The notes: generated by a model not told the origin, from the letters alone. A stretch of 64,000 nucleotides of DNA from Streptomyces sp. CBMA123 (GCF_014596465.1 NZ_MECK01000556.1:1-64000); one strand, 5' to 3'. Shown: positions 1 through 9,700, counted from the first letter of the stretch. Numbers and translations are program-made.

Positions 1-8
1 GGGGGCGG

Positions 9-468
9 AAGCCTGCGGCTTGGGCATTTCCTGGCGGAAATGCGGCGGTGCTGACGCACCGCCAGGTGCGGGGGTGCCGCCTGGCGGCGTCACCGTGGGT
101 GGTGGCCCGAGGCTGCGCCTCGGGGCCCGGCTGCGCCGGGCGGGGTGGCTGAGGCCCATTCGCCTGCGGCGAATTGGGGGCGGGTGGCGGCCCCTGGCGG
201 GGGCCTCAACTTCGCGGTGGTTTGGCACGGGCCTGCGGCCCGCCGTGGGCAGCGTTGACGATGTGACGCGAAATTCGGGTATAGGGCCCTCCCCTGCGGG
301 GCGGCCCCGGCGTTAACGATGTGACGTGAATTTCCGGTAGAAGCCCCTCCCCTGACGGGGAGGGCAATATCCAGCGCGGCACCCGTTGACGATATGACGC
401 GAAATGCCGGCGGCAGCGTCTTACCCAGGGAGCGAGGGCCCTGACGGGCCACCGGGGCTGCGCCCCGG
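9..468. repeat. array of at least 13 short-loop hairpins
   Basis: Consecutive perfect or near-perfect inverted repeats lie at 9-21, 24-43, 44-63, 76-88, 106-124, 125-141, 158-174, 189-205, 228-242, 291-301, 345-364, 437-450 and 452-468. Stems are mostly 5-8 bp. Loops are almost always TGC, TGAC or TGGC closed by C/G pairs. Several hairpins abut with no spacer (24-43 with 44-63; 106-124 with 125-141). The window itself starts with GGGGG. Streptomyces telomeres are known to be packed with such fold-backs, so this may be a telomere-proximal segment. Isolated hairpins of the same type recur at 1247-1262 and 1636-1647. Confidence 0.75.
254..410 (+). repeat. three imperfect 25-26-bp direct repeats
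   Basis: Copies start at 254, 312 and 385 and share the core GTTRACGATRTGACGYGAA followed by WTKCCGG or a close variant. They alternate with hairpins of the terminal array (hairpin, repeat, hairpin, repeat). Spacing is 58 and 73 bp. They may be protein-binding iterons or decayed promoter-like elements; no function can be assigned from sequence. Confidence 0.7.
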
Positions 469-469
469 C

Positions 470-2316
470 GACGTCGGCGCAGCACGGCTGGCGCCAACGG
501 GCAGGCACACCCGACGGCTGCGGCGCCGGGCGCAGCGGGGTGGCGGGTGTCCCCACGGCTTCACCGGTCTACGACACCCCTCTTCGGCGTGAAGGCGACA
601 CCGCCCTTCAGCGACGCCGAGCCCTGACCAGCACGAAGCCGAAACCGACCGCTGAATACAAGTGACGCCCGGACACTGCAACCCAAATGCCGTTCATCAC
701 CCTGCCGGGGCCTCCACCGCCAGGCCCTCCGTCGCCCCCGACGTCGCCCTCGGCACGGGCTCCCCGGGCAAGCCCTCCAAGGCCTGGCGCCCCGTACCGG
801 GGCGCGGCGGGACCAGGCCCATCGAAGATGCAAGAGCTGTCACCGACCCAGCCCCCGCACCGCCCCCGGAATCAGGGCGCAGGACAGGCCGTGAAAACAT
901 CCCACCAGCCGTCACAACCCACTTAGTCAAAAAGCCCATTTAACGCCGGTCCAGGGCGCAGCTCGGGGTGGCCTTGAAACGCACGTGAATGTCACCGGTG
1001 CCCGGCCTTCGGATGTCATCGGAAAGGCGCACGGGAAACGGGCTGGAAGCGCGCACGGTATCCGGCTGAGAACCCGCCCGACAGACGCCTGACATCCCGC
1101 CCCCTAATGTCACCACAAGCATAAATTCCTGCCCGCTCCTACCGAGCGATAACGACCCGCCCACACCCTCCCGAACACCACGAAGCCCATCGCCGGAAAG
1201 ACGACCAGAAAGAGAACCAGGAACACGCGGGCCTTCGGCGTGGGCCGGGGCCTGACGGCCCCTCGAAAAGGGCTGAGGATGACGCCTGCGGCGCCACCCG
1301 AGAAGGTGCCGGCGAAGCCTGCGGCGGCGGAACGGTGGGCGGCGTGGGAGCGCCGAGACTGGCGCAGCACCAGCCGAGCGGGGGCAAGGCAGGGCGCAGC
1401 AGGGCCGAGTGGGGCAGGGACTGGGCCGGGCGCAGCCGCCACCGCCAGGTCTTCCCCGAGGCGGCCCCGGGCTCTGTCCCGCCCTCGGCTGTCGCGTTCT
1501 CACCACACACGGGGGATCACGGCTATCCAGCCACGTCACAGGCCGCGACAGCACCCACGCGAAAGGACACGCGACAGCCGGACGCGACAGCCCCCGGACA
1601 ACCCGTCCGGGGCGGCACACCACCTCCTGGACGGCGGCCTGACGGCCTCCACCGGCGAGTGGCCCCACGCAGGCCACCGACGTCCGATCTGACAGGGTGA
1701 CAACCGGTGTGCGTCACAATCCATTGCCCGTGGCGCGCACCATCCGCATTGCGAAAAGATCCGCCGGAGACACGTCGTGAGAAATCGCCATAACTTCCGC
1801 AGAAAATAACCTTCAGAGAACGCCAGGAAATTCTTCGCCTCTGATGCTCTCGTTCCCGGCTTCATGGCATGCTCGCGGCGAACACGTACAGCAACCAGAG
1901 ACAGCCTCACCACCCCGACCGGAACAGGCCGCAGCTATCACTTGGACTGGCCCGACCTTGGTCCAACCAAGCCCGGCAAACCCCTCAAAGGGCCCTAAAA
2001 TCGCCGCCGCTCGGCCATCAGGTCACACGTGGAGCCGGAGGGGCGGCCGGGTGGCGGTCGTATCCTCCGAATATGGGCGGCAGATGCGGTTGGTGCGGGG
2101 ACGTCCTGCCGAGCGGGCCGGGTCGCCGCTGCCCGCGCCCGCGTCCCTGCCGACAGGCCGCCTACCGAAGCCGCGATCCGCGCCCGGGTCATTAGCGGCC
2201 TGGGGGCGAAACTCACCGCCCCGGGAGCGAGACTCCCCACCGCAGGTCAGCGCCCTGGCCTGCACCTCCCGGGTAAGAACGGGTCAGGAGCGGCACTATA
2301 AGGAGTTGGTGCGCGC
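470..2316. other. gene-free region
   Basis: Several open frames cross this stretch on both strands, but none shows a ribosome binding site, a recognisable family, or a consistent codon pattern. Two more hairpins with TGAC loops occur at 1247-1262 and 1636-1647. I see no supportable gene. Confidence 0.6.
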
Positions 2317-2790
2317 CTACGCGGCAGCGGGCGACTCGGCGAGGCCGAGGTCGAGCGAGGCGATTGGGAACTCGGGGGTCTGCGTGGGCAGGACGAGGTC
2401 GGCAACCCTCAGGATGGAGTCGCACACCTGGCGGCTGCGAAGGTCCGGGTCGACAGGCGGACTGGCCACCAGCACGCCGCGCACGTCGGTGACCGGCACG
2501 CGCACCCGTGTCACCCGGGCGAGATCCTCCGGCGGGACCCACAGGTCGTCGGTCCGTAGCGGGGGGTAGGTCATGTCGATCCACCAGCTACCGGGCGCCA
2601 TCGCGGCGATGACGCGGCGGGTCTCCTCGACGATGTGCGGGCTCGGCTCCGCGACGGCGAACGCCGTCACGAGTACGTGGGTCCCGCCGGTCGGCGGGGT
2701 GCTGGGCGTGAAGCCGGCGTCGGCCAGGCGGTCGGCGACGCTGCGCGCCACGGATCCGGTGCCCAGGACCGTGACGAACTCAGGTCTCAT
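2317..2790 (-). CDS. short NAD(P)-binding Rossmann protein
   Basis: A 157-residue protein that opens with a beta strand and the dinucleotide-binding motif GTGSVARSVA (residues 10-19), then a GSWWIDMTYPP segment like the region after the Rossmann fold in 3-hydroxyisobutyrate/6-phosphogluconate dehydrogenases. Those enzymes are about 290 residues, so only the N-terminal cofactor domain is present and the all-helical catalytic domain is missing. The ATG at 2790 is chosen because GAGGGGG lies just upstream; the longer open frame upstream overlaps the NlpC/P60 gene antisense. It may be a stand-alone NAD-binding protein or a truncated dehydrogenase; the substrate is unknown. Confidence 0.75.
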   Translation of the reverse strand: MRPEFVTVLGTGSVARSVADRLADAGFTPSTPPTGGTHVLVTAFAVAEPSPHIVEETRRVIAAMAPGSWWIDMTYPPLRTDDLWVPPEDLARVTRVRVPVTDVRGVLVASPPVDPDLRSRQVCDSILRVADLVLPTQTPEFPIASLDLGLAESPAAA

Positions 2791-2938
2791 GATGTCCCCC
2801 TCAGTACCGCTGAAGTGCAATTTGAAGAACGTACGCAGGGCGCGGGCGCCCGGCGAATCCGAACCCACCGCACCGTGACGCCGACGGTGGCGGCGTGCTG
2901 GAGCGGAAAGCTGCCCTGGGCGGGTGGTGTCGGGTGTT

Positions 2939-2967
2939 GCGCGGGTGACGGCAGTGGTCACCCGCGC
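2939..2967 (-). terminator. hairpin terminator of the NlpC/P60 gene
   Basis: An 11-bp perfect stem with a 7-nt loop lies 14 bp beyond the stop codon of the NlpC/P60 gene. There is no U-tract, which is normal for actinobacterial terminators. Confidence 0.6.
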
Positions 2968-2981
2968 GGCACCCGGGTGGG

Positions 2982-4064
2982 TCAGGCGGTGACGTGGTAC
3001 CAGTAGCCGCCGGTGTGCAGGGTGACGTAGTGGACGTTGGTGTTTGTTTCCTTCGCCTCGTACATCATGTCGGCGCCGGTGGCGGGGTCGGTGCCGGCGT
3101 AGAGCACGACGTGCACGGTGTTGTGGGCGTCGGTGCCGAAGTATTCGACGTCGCCGGGGCGGCGCTGGGCCTCGGTGATGGGGGTGAGGTGTTTGTCCTG
3201 GGTCTGCTTGCTGGTGTCGCCGCCGTTGGCGAGGTCGATGCCGGCGCCGAACCAGAAGGCGGCCCGGACCAGGCCCGAACAGTCCAGGCCGGCAGTAGTG
3301 TTGGCCGCGCAGGGCTGGGGGCCGTTGTATTGGTCGCAGGTGCCAAGGGAGGGGCCGGGGCCCTCGCCGCGCAGCGAGTGGCCGCCGCCCCACACGTACG
3401 GCACGCCCAGGTAGGACTTTGCCGCGTTCAGGACCTTGGCAGAGTCGATCGGGCCGCTGGGCCGCGGGGCGGGGGTGCTGTCGTAGAGGGCGTTCTTGAC
3501 GGCCATGCCGGCGATGCCGTCGATGGTCAGGGCGTGGGCGGCCTGGAAGTTGCGCACGGCCGTGTCGGTGGCCGATCCGAACTGCCCGTCCACGACGAGG
3601 CGGCCGGCGTTGAAGGTGTTCAGCATCGTCTGCAGGGTGCTGACGCACGCGCCGCTGGCGCCGGTCTGCAGGTCGCCGCACTGGGTGCGCAGGTCCACGG
3701 TGGCGGAGGCGGCGGCCGCCGCCGCGTCGAGCGCCGACTTGGTGGCGGGGCCGACGATGCCGTCCGCGGTCAGGGAGTGGGCGGCCTGGAAGGTGCGCAC
3801 GGCCGTGTCGGTGGCCGATCCGAACTGCCCGTCCACGGTGAGCTGGGCGCCGGTCAGGTTGAGCTCCAGCTGGAGCTGGGTGACGCAGCCGTCGGCCTCA
3901 CCCTGCTGCAGGTCGGCCGGGCAGGCCGAGGAGGTGAGGGGTATCGGGGCCGGCGCCGTCGTGGCGGGCGCGGCCGCGGCGGTGTACGCGCCGACGCCCG
4001 TCAGTGCGGCCGCCAGGGCCAGGCCCAGCGACAACCGGCGCCGGGTGGACAGGAGGGTACTCAC
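2982..4064 (-). CDS. secreted NlpC/P60 peptidase with two peptidoglycan-binding domains
   Basis: A 360-residue exported cell-wall hydrolase. A signal peptide (arginines then a hydrophobic stretch ending near AAAAP, residues 8-33) is followed by two peptidoglycan-binding type 1 domains (about 57-112 and 138-193), each carrying VDGQFGSATDTAV. The C-terminal NlpC/P60 domain (about 205-360) has the nucleophile Cys in LDCSGLVR near residue 261 and the catalytic His in NTVHVVLYAG. The family cleaves gamma-D-Glu-diamino acid bonds in stem peptides. The GTG start is supported by GGAGAG six bases upstream. A hairpin terminator follows. Expected to act outside the membrane in wall remodelling. Confidence 0.9.
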   Translation of the reverse strand: MSTLLSTRRRLSLGLALAAALTGVGAYTAAAAPATTAPAPIPLTSSACPADLQQGEADGCVTQLQLELNLTGAQLTVDGQFGSATDTAVRTFQAAHSLTADGIVGPATKSALDAAAAAASATVDLRTQCGDLQTGASGACVSTLQTMLNTFNAGRLVVDGQFGSATDTAVRNFQAAHALTIDGIAGMAVKNALYDSTPAPRPSGPIDSAKVLNAAKSYLGVPYVWGGGHSLRGEGPGPSLGTCDQYNGPQPCAANTTAGLDCSGLVRAAFWFGAGIDLANGGDTSKQTQDKHLTPITEAQRRPGDVEYFGTDAHNTVHVVLYAGTDPATGADMMYEAKETNTNVHYVTLHTGGYWYHVTA

Positions 4065-4504
4065 AGTAAGCTCTCCAGATTCATGATGATTCGCCAGGGA
4101 GGGCAGGGTGCTTCACCCCCTGGCCGCTCGGCGTGCTCGACGGACAGATCCAGACCGTCCGAACGGCGGTCAGCAGCGCCAGGCTCGGGCATGTAAGCCG
4201 CCCGGTTGGCGGGTGTCCGGGTGACCTCCCGCGAGTTGCGACGGACCCGAAAGCCGACTGGGGCACGCTCAACTCGAACAATCATGTCCTTCCGGGATGG
4301 TCCGAACGCTCGGCCCAGACTCAGGAGCGCCGGCGCAGACGGCCGGTGAACTGCATCCGACCGCATCCAGGACGAGCCTCCCCGAACTTTGATCACACGG
4401 CTATCCGCTTTCGGATCGCCAGGGACTGCACGTTTGTGGATAGCCGAGCGGTGCGAGCGCGTACTCAACCACCCTCCCGGCCAGCCGCTCCCTCGCTCAC
4501 TCGC

Positions 4505-5497
4505 TCAGCAGCTTCGGCGCAGCGTCTCGGACGGCGGCTGTCCGAACGTCTGGCGGTACACCGTGCTGAAGCGGCCCAGGTGGGTGAAGCCCCAGCGGCA
4601 GGCCACGTCGGTCACCGTGCCGTCGGCTCGGCCGTCGGCGATGGCGAGGAGGTCGCGGTGGGCGTGGTCGAGCCGGAGCCGGCGCAGGTACGCCAGGGGC
4701 GTGGTGTTCAGATGCACGCGGAAGCCCTCTCTGAGGCTCCGTAGGCTGGTTCGCGCGGCGAGGGCGATATCCGCCACCGAGACCGGCTCGTGCACGTGTT
4801 CCTCGCAGAACGCCTTGGCCCGGCGTACGGCGGGCAGCAGGGCAGCCGAGCCGCTGTCCGTCAGGGCATCGCTCCGGGAATGGGGTTGTGCGTCCAGCAG
4901 GCCGTCGATCAGGAGCTGCTCGAAGTGCCGCACTCCCAGTGGAGAGCGGTGGCTCAACGGCGATGCGACGAACTCGTTGAATCCCCGGACGAGTTCGATC
5001 CACGAACGGACCAACGGATCCTGCTCGTCGAGCACCGGGCTGAAGCGCACTGCGGCGGTGGAGGAATCGACTCCCCGTACCTCCAGGGCCTGTGCGACGG
5101 CCCGACCCGGAATGATGAGGATGCGGTTCCGTGCCTCGCTGTTCCACGTCATCGAGACCCGGTTGCCCGGGCCGACGATACTCTGAGTGGACGGCAGGAC
5201 CACGCCGTCCACGGTGACGACGCCCGCACCCGACATGGGCAGCTGGACGTTGTAGAAATCCCCCAGCTCTCCCGGGCAGACGGTGACGTCCGTGCCGTAT
5301 CCGAGTTCGTAGAGCATCACCTCCCCTTCGTGCAAGCAGCGGAAGCGCCCGTTCGGTCGTCTGCCGTTCAGCACGGTCAAGCGGTGCGGCGCGAGCCGCT
5401 CGGTGACGACATCATGCAGTCGATCGATGTCACCACCCTCGTACAGGAGAGCGGGATCTCTCTCAGGGCCGTTACGGAGCAGGTCGTTGGGTGACAC
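4505..5497 (-). CDS. AraC-family transcriptional regulator
   Basis: About 330 residues. The C-terminal third contains two helix-turn-helix units of the AraC type: VSVADIALAARTSLRSLREG and later DVACRWGFTHLGRFSTVYRQ, followed by the usual FGQPPSETLRR tail. The N-terminal part resembles the AraC-binding-like ligand domain (mixed beta, GDFYNVQLPMSG). The start is uncertain: the GTG at 5497 gives the family's usual length and has GGAGG about 12 bases upstream; the frame stays open to 5716 but the extra residues look non-coding. It has no obvious operon partner; the upstream neighbour is an ABC-ATPase fragment. The effector and targets are unknown. Confidence 0.82.
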   Translation of the reverse strand: MSPNDLLRNGPERDPALLYEGGDIDRLHDVVTERLAPHRLTVLNGRRPNGRFRCLHEGEVMLYELGYGTDVTVCPGELGDFYNVQLPMSGAGVVTVDGVVLPSTQSIVGPGNRVSMTWNSEARNRILIIPGRAVAQALEVRGVDSSTAAVRFSPVLDEQDPLVRSWIELVRGFNEFVASPLSHRSPLGVRHFEQLLIDGLLDAQPHSRSDALTDSGSAALLPAVRRAKAFCEEHVHEPVSVADIALAARTSLRSLREGFRVHLNTTPLAYLRRLRLDHAHRDLLAIADGRADGTVTDVACRWGFTHLGRFSTVYRQTFGQPPSETLRRSC

Positions 5498-5837
5498 GGA
5501 CGTACCCAGCCTCCGCGCGTTGGATGGAATGGGGTTGGCTGAGTCGGACCGGATCTGCGGACGATGGTGCTCGATCTGTCGCGGTGGGGGCGGGCACGCC
5601 CGGGAGCCGGTGCACAGTCGAGTGCTCCCTCGCAGCGAGCACGGCGGGTGAGTTCGATCCGCCAGCCCCAACGATGGCCCACGCCCACGAGGACGGACAG
5701 CCCGTCTCCGTCCCACCCGGCCGACCGTTCCGTCCCACGCCGACTACCTGCGACTTGGGACGCCGGCCAGCAAGGATTGAGACCGCCGCGGCCCTGGTGG
5801 GACAGCAGAAACCGCGGCTCCGCCCGCCGCCTCCCAG

Positions 5838-5948
5838 GGCAACGTTGTCGAGGGTCTTGGCGTCGCCGAACTCCTTGTGCACCCCGGACAGCTCGACGAC
5901 GAATGGCGCGTCGTCGGACCGGGTGGTCCCGTCGTGGTCGTTGCTCAT
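5838..5948 (-). pseudogene. N-terminal stub of an ABC transporter ATPase
   Basis: From the ATG at 5948 about 37 codons read as a normal start of an ABC ATP-binding protein, including FVVELSGVHKEFGDAKTLDN, the strand and A-loop region before Walker A. The reading then dissolves: no Walker A, Q-loop or signature motif follows in any frame. The gene is a remnant cut off by deletion. Confidence 0.6.
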
Positions 5949-5949
5949 A

Positions 5950-7011
5950 CTCGAGGACGATAGGCGCGCCGGCCGGGGCCGGTCGTCCAGCCCGGGGTGT
6001 ATCCACAGGTCGCCGTAGTACCGGGGATGTACGACGGAGGCGAAGCGACCGGACCGGCAGGTTGGTTGTATGGGGCAGGTCTCTTGAGAGCCGGCAGTGG
6101 GAGCGGGAACCTGGCCAACGAGATTGATCACCGCGGACGGCTCCCACCGGGCAGCGGCCCCGCACGCGGTCGGCGGGCGGCGGACGGACCGGGCCGGGGC
6201 CGGTGCGACACCGCAACACGCGAGCCCACCCGTCAACACCAAGGCGGCGCGGCCCATCCACCACAGGCAGGCCGCGTCCCTTGAGCCGAGATCAGCCCTC
6301 GGCCGAGCCGCCGCCGGGCAGCGGCCGTACAAGCCGGACACCGAACCCCCGGCCGGGGCAGCGGCGACTGCCACGCCCAGCGGTAGGCTGCTGCGCCCCT
6401 GAGAACGCACGTGAGGCCGCCATCCCTGCAGGCGTGGCGGCCTCTTCGCGTTGGCGGGCGGGGCGGCGGGTCAGTCGGGCGGCGTGATCAGGTGCCGGTC
6501 GGCGCCGGCAGGGTGGCGTCGAGGTCCCGGGTGCGGCCGGGACGGCAGTGCCGGCCGGCGGCGGACGCAGTGTGCCCGGGCACCGCACGCGGGACGGCCG
6601 GCCGCACGGCGTCCACAGACCGCGTCCTGATCGACGGCGGTGCGCCGGGTTTCCCCGCAGCGGTACATTTTCAGCCACCCTTTCGGTTCGGAGGAGTTGC
6701 CACAGCCCGGGCGGAGGGCGGAATTCCGCCCGCACCTCGGATCCGGCCGAATGATCGGTAAAGACTTCGGATGGCACCAGGCCAATACGTCGACCAATGT
6801 CGAAGTTCGCCGACCGATCGGCCGGTTTGTCTCTCGCGGCCGGGCCTGACGCGGCGCCGGCAGGGAAGGCCGCGCCACCTCGCGGTCTTTCGGCCAACCC
6901 CGCCGGGAGGGCTGGTCCGCACCGGCATGAGGGCTCACGATCGACAACGACGGGAGCGACCCGACAACGCTCCCGTGACCAGAATGACTTGAGCGATTGA
7001 GGAGACTCGAC
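5950..7011. other. intergenic region, no supported gene
   Basis: Open frames here lack ribosome binding sites and family resemblance. The stretch holds a terminator-like inverted repeat at 6413-6444 and, at its right end, the leader of the gene starting at 7012. Confidence 0.5.
6413..6444. terminator. terminator-like hairpin without a clear gene
   Basis: A 10-bp perfect stem (GAGGCCGCCA and its complement) with a 12-nt loop. It may have ended a gene now lost from this decayed stretch. Confidence 0.4.
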
Positions 7012-7404
7012 ATGCAGAAGAAGTGGGCCCTTCGTGCGGCTACCCTCACCATGGGCGCCACCGCAGCCCTCGGCCTCGCCGTCGGCACGGCCAACGCCGC
7101 CTCCACGATCCAGTGGGGCTCCACCGGTCAGCCGGTGGTGTGCGTCCAGCAGGCCATGAACTACCTCGACAGCGCCGGCCTCTCGACCGACGGCCAGTTC
7201 GGCCAGAACACCTACAACGCGGTGGTCGCCTACCAGGGCTCGAAGGGCATCCAGCAGGACGGCCAGGTCGGCCCGCAGACCGGTGGCGACATCAAGGCCG
7301 ACATCTACAACGTCTACCTGGCCGCCCACCACTCCGGCGACTACTCCACGCAGAGCACCATGAGCGCCTGGATGAGCAACTGCAACGGCCAGCTCCCCGG
7401 CTGA
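7012..7404 (+). CDS. small secreted peptidoglycan-binding protein
   Basis: A 130-residue protein with a signal peptide (MQKKWALRAA, hydrophobic core, cleavage near ANAAS) and one peptidoglycan-binding type 1 domain (STDGQFGQNTYNAVVAYQGS, then QDGQVGPQTGG). No catalytic domain follows, so it probably binds the wall without cutting it. The ATG at 7012 is set by GAGGAG at 6999-7004. Two cysteines (residues about 44 and 124) could form a disulfide outside the cell. Similar small proteins occur at 18205-18645 and 20623-21033. It is monocistronic, followed by a strong palindrome. Confidence 0.88.
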   Translation: MQKKWALRAATLTMGATAALGLAVGTANAASTIQWGSTGQPVVCVQQAMNYLDSAGLSTDGQFGQNTYNAVVAYQGSKGIQQDGQVGPQTGGDIKADIYNVYLAAHHSGDYSTQSTMSAWMSNCNGQLPG

Positions 7405-7436
7405 TCACCGCTCCCCGGCACCGAATAGCCGGTCGG

Positions 7437-7474
7437 GGGTGGTCTCGCGTCGTGCACACGACGCGAGACCACCC
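7437..7474 (+). terminator. strong terminator palindrome
   Basis: A perfect inverted repeat of 17-18 bp with only the central GCAC unpaired, 32 bp after the stop codon at 7404. Confidence 0.75.
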
Positions 7475-7580
7475 TCGCGGCCCATCAGACGAAGCCCCGG
7501 GCGTGGCCGCGCTCGCTCTACGTCAACCGGTACCCTCAGACGATCGAACACGCCGTCAGTCAATCGTCAAAAGAAGAAGC

Positions 7581-8513
7581 ATGCGCTTCGACCCCCGCGT
7601 CGAGCTCGTCCTCCTGTCCGCCGGCTGGGCCCCCGATCGCCGGTCCGTCCTGGCACTGGCCAAGGCGGCCGCGGAATTCGAATCCTCTGATGACGCACTC
7701 CCCGGATACGCATTGAAGTTCTTCGCCGAGTTCGCCGGTCTCTCGCTCCGGTTCCCGAACCCGCGTGATCCGCATCGCCTCACCGGTGTGAACTTCGGCT
7801 GCGGCACCAGTGGCCTGCACCCCGGCTCCCTCTCCAGCTTCTGCCGCGAAGCCGGTGGGGACCTCTGCGTCGTCGGGCTGGGCCGGCCGGGCAGCACCGG
7901 CTTCTACCTGCTCGGTGCATCCGGTGCGTTCTACTCCGCGTGGGAGGACGTCCACTTCCTCGGCCCGGACTTCGCCGAGGGGGTACTCCGACTGGTGACG
8001 GCCAGACATCCCGGCCGTCCCCCGTCAGGGTCCGCAGCCCGGCCCCGACTCCCGGTCACCCCGCGGCGACCGTCGAGGCTCCACCGCCTACCGGCCCGTC
8101 GCCGATGGAGCGCTGGTCCTCGACTGCCTTCGGACGCAACCACTCTGGGCGAACCCGTTGACGTGCGGATATCCGTGACCGGGGACGAGGCCCCCGCGAA
8201 GGCCGAGTCACTCGCCGATGAGCTTCGGGCCCATCCGGCGATGCTCGACGTACGCCTCATCAGCCGGGCCCCGGGCCCTGGGGAACAGATACCGGTACAG
8301 AACACCATCTCCGTGGTATTCGGCGAAGTCGGCGGTGCCTCAGCCCTGGCCCGGGCCTTGGGCTTCTTCCTCCGCGGACCGCGAACCCGTGCAGTCCGCC
8401 TGACGGTCCACCGTGCGGGGACAAGGCCGGTGGAGATCAACCCCCGCAAGGCCTGGGAGAAGGACATCGAGCCGTTGCTGTGCGGCCGAACTGGCAGCGC
8501 GAAGTCCGACTGA
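7581..8513 (+). CDS. SUKH-3 domain protein fused to an EACC1-like domain
   Basis: A 310-residue reading frame. The N-terminal part (about 5-145) matches the SUKH-3 immunity fold: LLSAGWAPDRR start, a middle EFAGLSLRFPNP strand and a YSAWEDVHFLGPDFAEGV end. SUKH proteins neutralise secreted nuclease or deaminase toxins. A proline/arginine-rich linker of weak character follows (145-190). The C-terminal part (about 195-305) looks like effector-associated constant component EACC1 (VRISVTGDEAPAKAESLADE, then SALARALGFFLRG and VRLTVHRAGTRPVEIN), known from actinobacterial conflict systems. The start codon has only a weak AAGAAG site. Two formerly separate genes may have merged; a GTG at the head of the second part could be its own start. 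Confidence 0.7.
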   Translation: MRFDPRVELVLLSAGWAPDRRSVLALAKAAAEFESSDDALPGYALKFFAEFAGLSLRFPNPRDPHRLTGVNFGCGTSGLHPGSLSSFCREAGGDLCVVGLGRPGSTGFYLLGASGAFYSAWEDVHFLGPDFAEGVLRLVTARHPGRPPSGSAARPRLPVTPRRPSRLHRLPARRRWSAGPRLPSDATTLGEPVDVRISVTGDEAPAKAESLADELRAHPAMLDVRLISRAPGPGEQIPVQNTISVVFGEVGGASALARALGFFLRGPRTRAVRLTVHRAGTRPVEINPRKAWEKDIEPLLCGRTGSAKSD

Positions 8514-9050
8514 ACCGAAGAATCCCGACCATTCGCCCGTGGTCGGCAGCGGGCTGCAGCGGCTGCACCGTCGAGCTGCCGAATGAGCCGTTGGGTTGGC
8601 GGCGCCGCGCCGGTACGCGATCCGGGCCGGCCGGGACCGCGACGGATCGACGGCGGCGACCCAGTGGTCGTGGTCGTCGTCGGGCTGCTGTCCAAGGGGT
8701 GCGGGTGTGCCGTCGGGATCCAGTCCGTACGGCCACCGCACCGGACCGACGCCGGCCAGTACCCAGACAGGCTGGTGTGGAGGACGGTCAGGGCCTCGGC
8801 GGGGTGTTGGAGTAAGCACTTGCGGCGTAAGCCCTTGCGGCGGAACCGGCCGCCTGGTGTCTATCCGCACACGTGCGTGGCCGAGCGTGGCCTACGTCCC
8901 GAAGTGGATAGCTGCGAGACCGACTCTCCAGGAGGCTGTACCTCGATGCGGGACGGACGCAGCGCCGTCTGCGGGTCGCGGACCGGATCAGACTGTCGAC
9001 CGACCCTCGGCTTCTGGGCAGTCGTCCGGCCGTTACGGCGCACCGTCACC
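8514..9050. other. intergenic region, no supported gene
   Basis: Open frames exist on both strands, but I see no start signals and no family resemblance before the lectin remnant at 9051. Confidence 0.45.
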
Positions 9051-9200
9051 CATTCTGGCGGCCCCAACGGCCCTGCCCTGTGGGCGTCCGGTACGTACGG
9101 CCACCCCGGGGGCCATTTGGCCATCCAGCCGGACGGCAACATCGTCATCTACGACTCCAACAACCAGGCGCTCTGGGCCACCGGCACCTACGGCCGGTAA
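9051..9200 (+). pseudogene. C-terminal fragment of a bulb-type mannose-lectin protein
   Basis: About 49 codons ending in TAA at 9198-9200 read GPALWASGTYGHPGGHLAIQ, then PDGNIVIYDSNNQALWATGT. This is the QxDxNxVxY-type repeat of bulb lectin (B_lectin) domains found in secreted Streptomyces proteins. There is no start, signal peptide or first repeat upstream, so this is a 3' remnant. Confidence 0.6.
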
Positions 9201-9202
9201 CG

Positions 9203-9700
9203 ACCTCGCGCAAGCTTGGCCTCGGAGCATCGACCACCGACGGCGCCATCATCCCCGACGGTCTGCCGCACTACGCGACCGGCGGCCCGGGCCGGACGCT
9301 GCACCGGGCGTTCGTCGAGGTCGACCGCGGCACCATGGCCAGCGAGAAGCGCGCCGCCAAGCCGATCGGCTACGCCCGCTTCCGCGCCCACCACCCGATC
9401 CCGCCCCACCTGCGGCGTACCGCTGGCACACAGAGCGTCCTGCCGACCTGGCAGCAGCACTACATCGTCTTTCCGCGGCTGCTGTTCGTCCTGGCCGACA
9501 CCGGCGAAAGGGCCGCCCGGCAGTGCATCCGCAACCTCCGGGCCATCGCCGATGCCCACCCGCTGGTCGCCCGGATGCTGATGACCGTGAAGGCCGGCGC
9601 GGCCCGCCTGGCCGATCTGGAGCAGCACGGCACCAGCGCGGCGGTGTGGCACACCCTCAGCGACCACACGCGGCCTCTGCGCAGGGACTGGGAGCTGTAG
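9203..9700 (+). pseudogene. 3' fragment of a replication-relaxation family protein
   Basis: The frame directly after the lectin stop reads AIIPDGLPHYATGGPGRTLH, FVEVDRGTMASEKRAAKPIG and ends at TAG 9698-9700. This is the C-terminal half of the replication-relaxation family, found on Streptomyces plasmids and integrative elements. The PDG, ExD and K residues resemble a PD-(D/E)XK nuclease-like core. The N-terminal winged-helix part and any start are missing. It marks a former mobile element. Confidence 0.6.

Noticed and set aside
940-1677. 245-codon open frame, minus strand
   Set aside because: Very rich in Arg/Gly/Pro/Ser, no ribosome binding site and no family resemblance; it is an artefact of GC-rich DNA.
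4065-4480. Possible riboswitch in the long leader of the NlpC/P60 gene
   Set aside because: ydaO/c-di-AMP riboswitch motifs known before such genes were looked for and not found.
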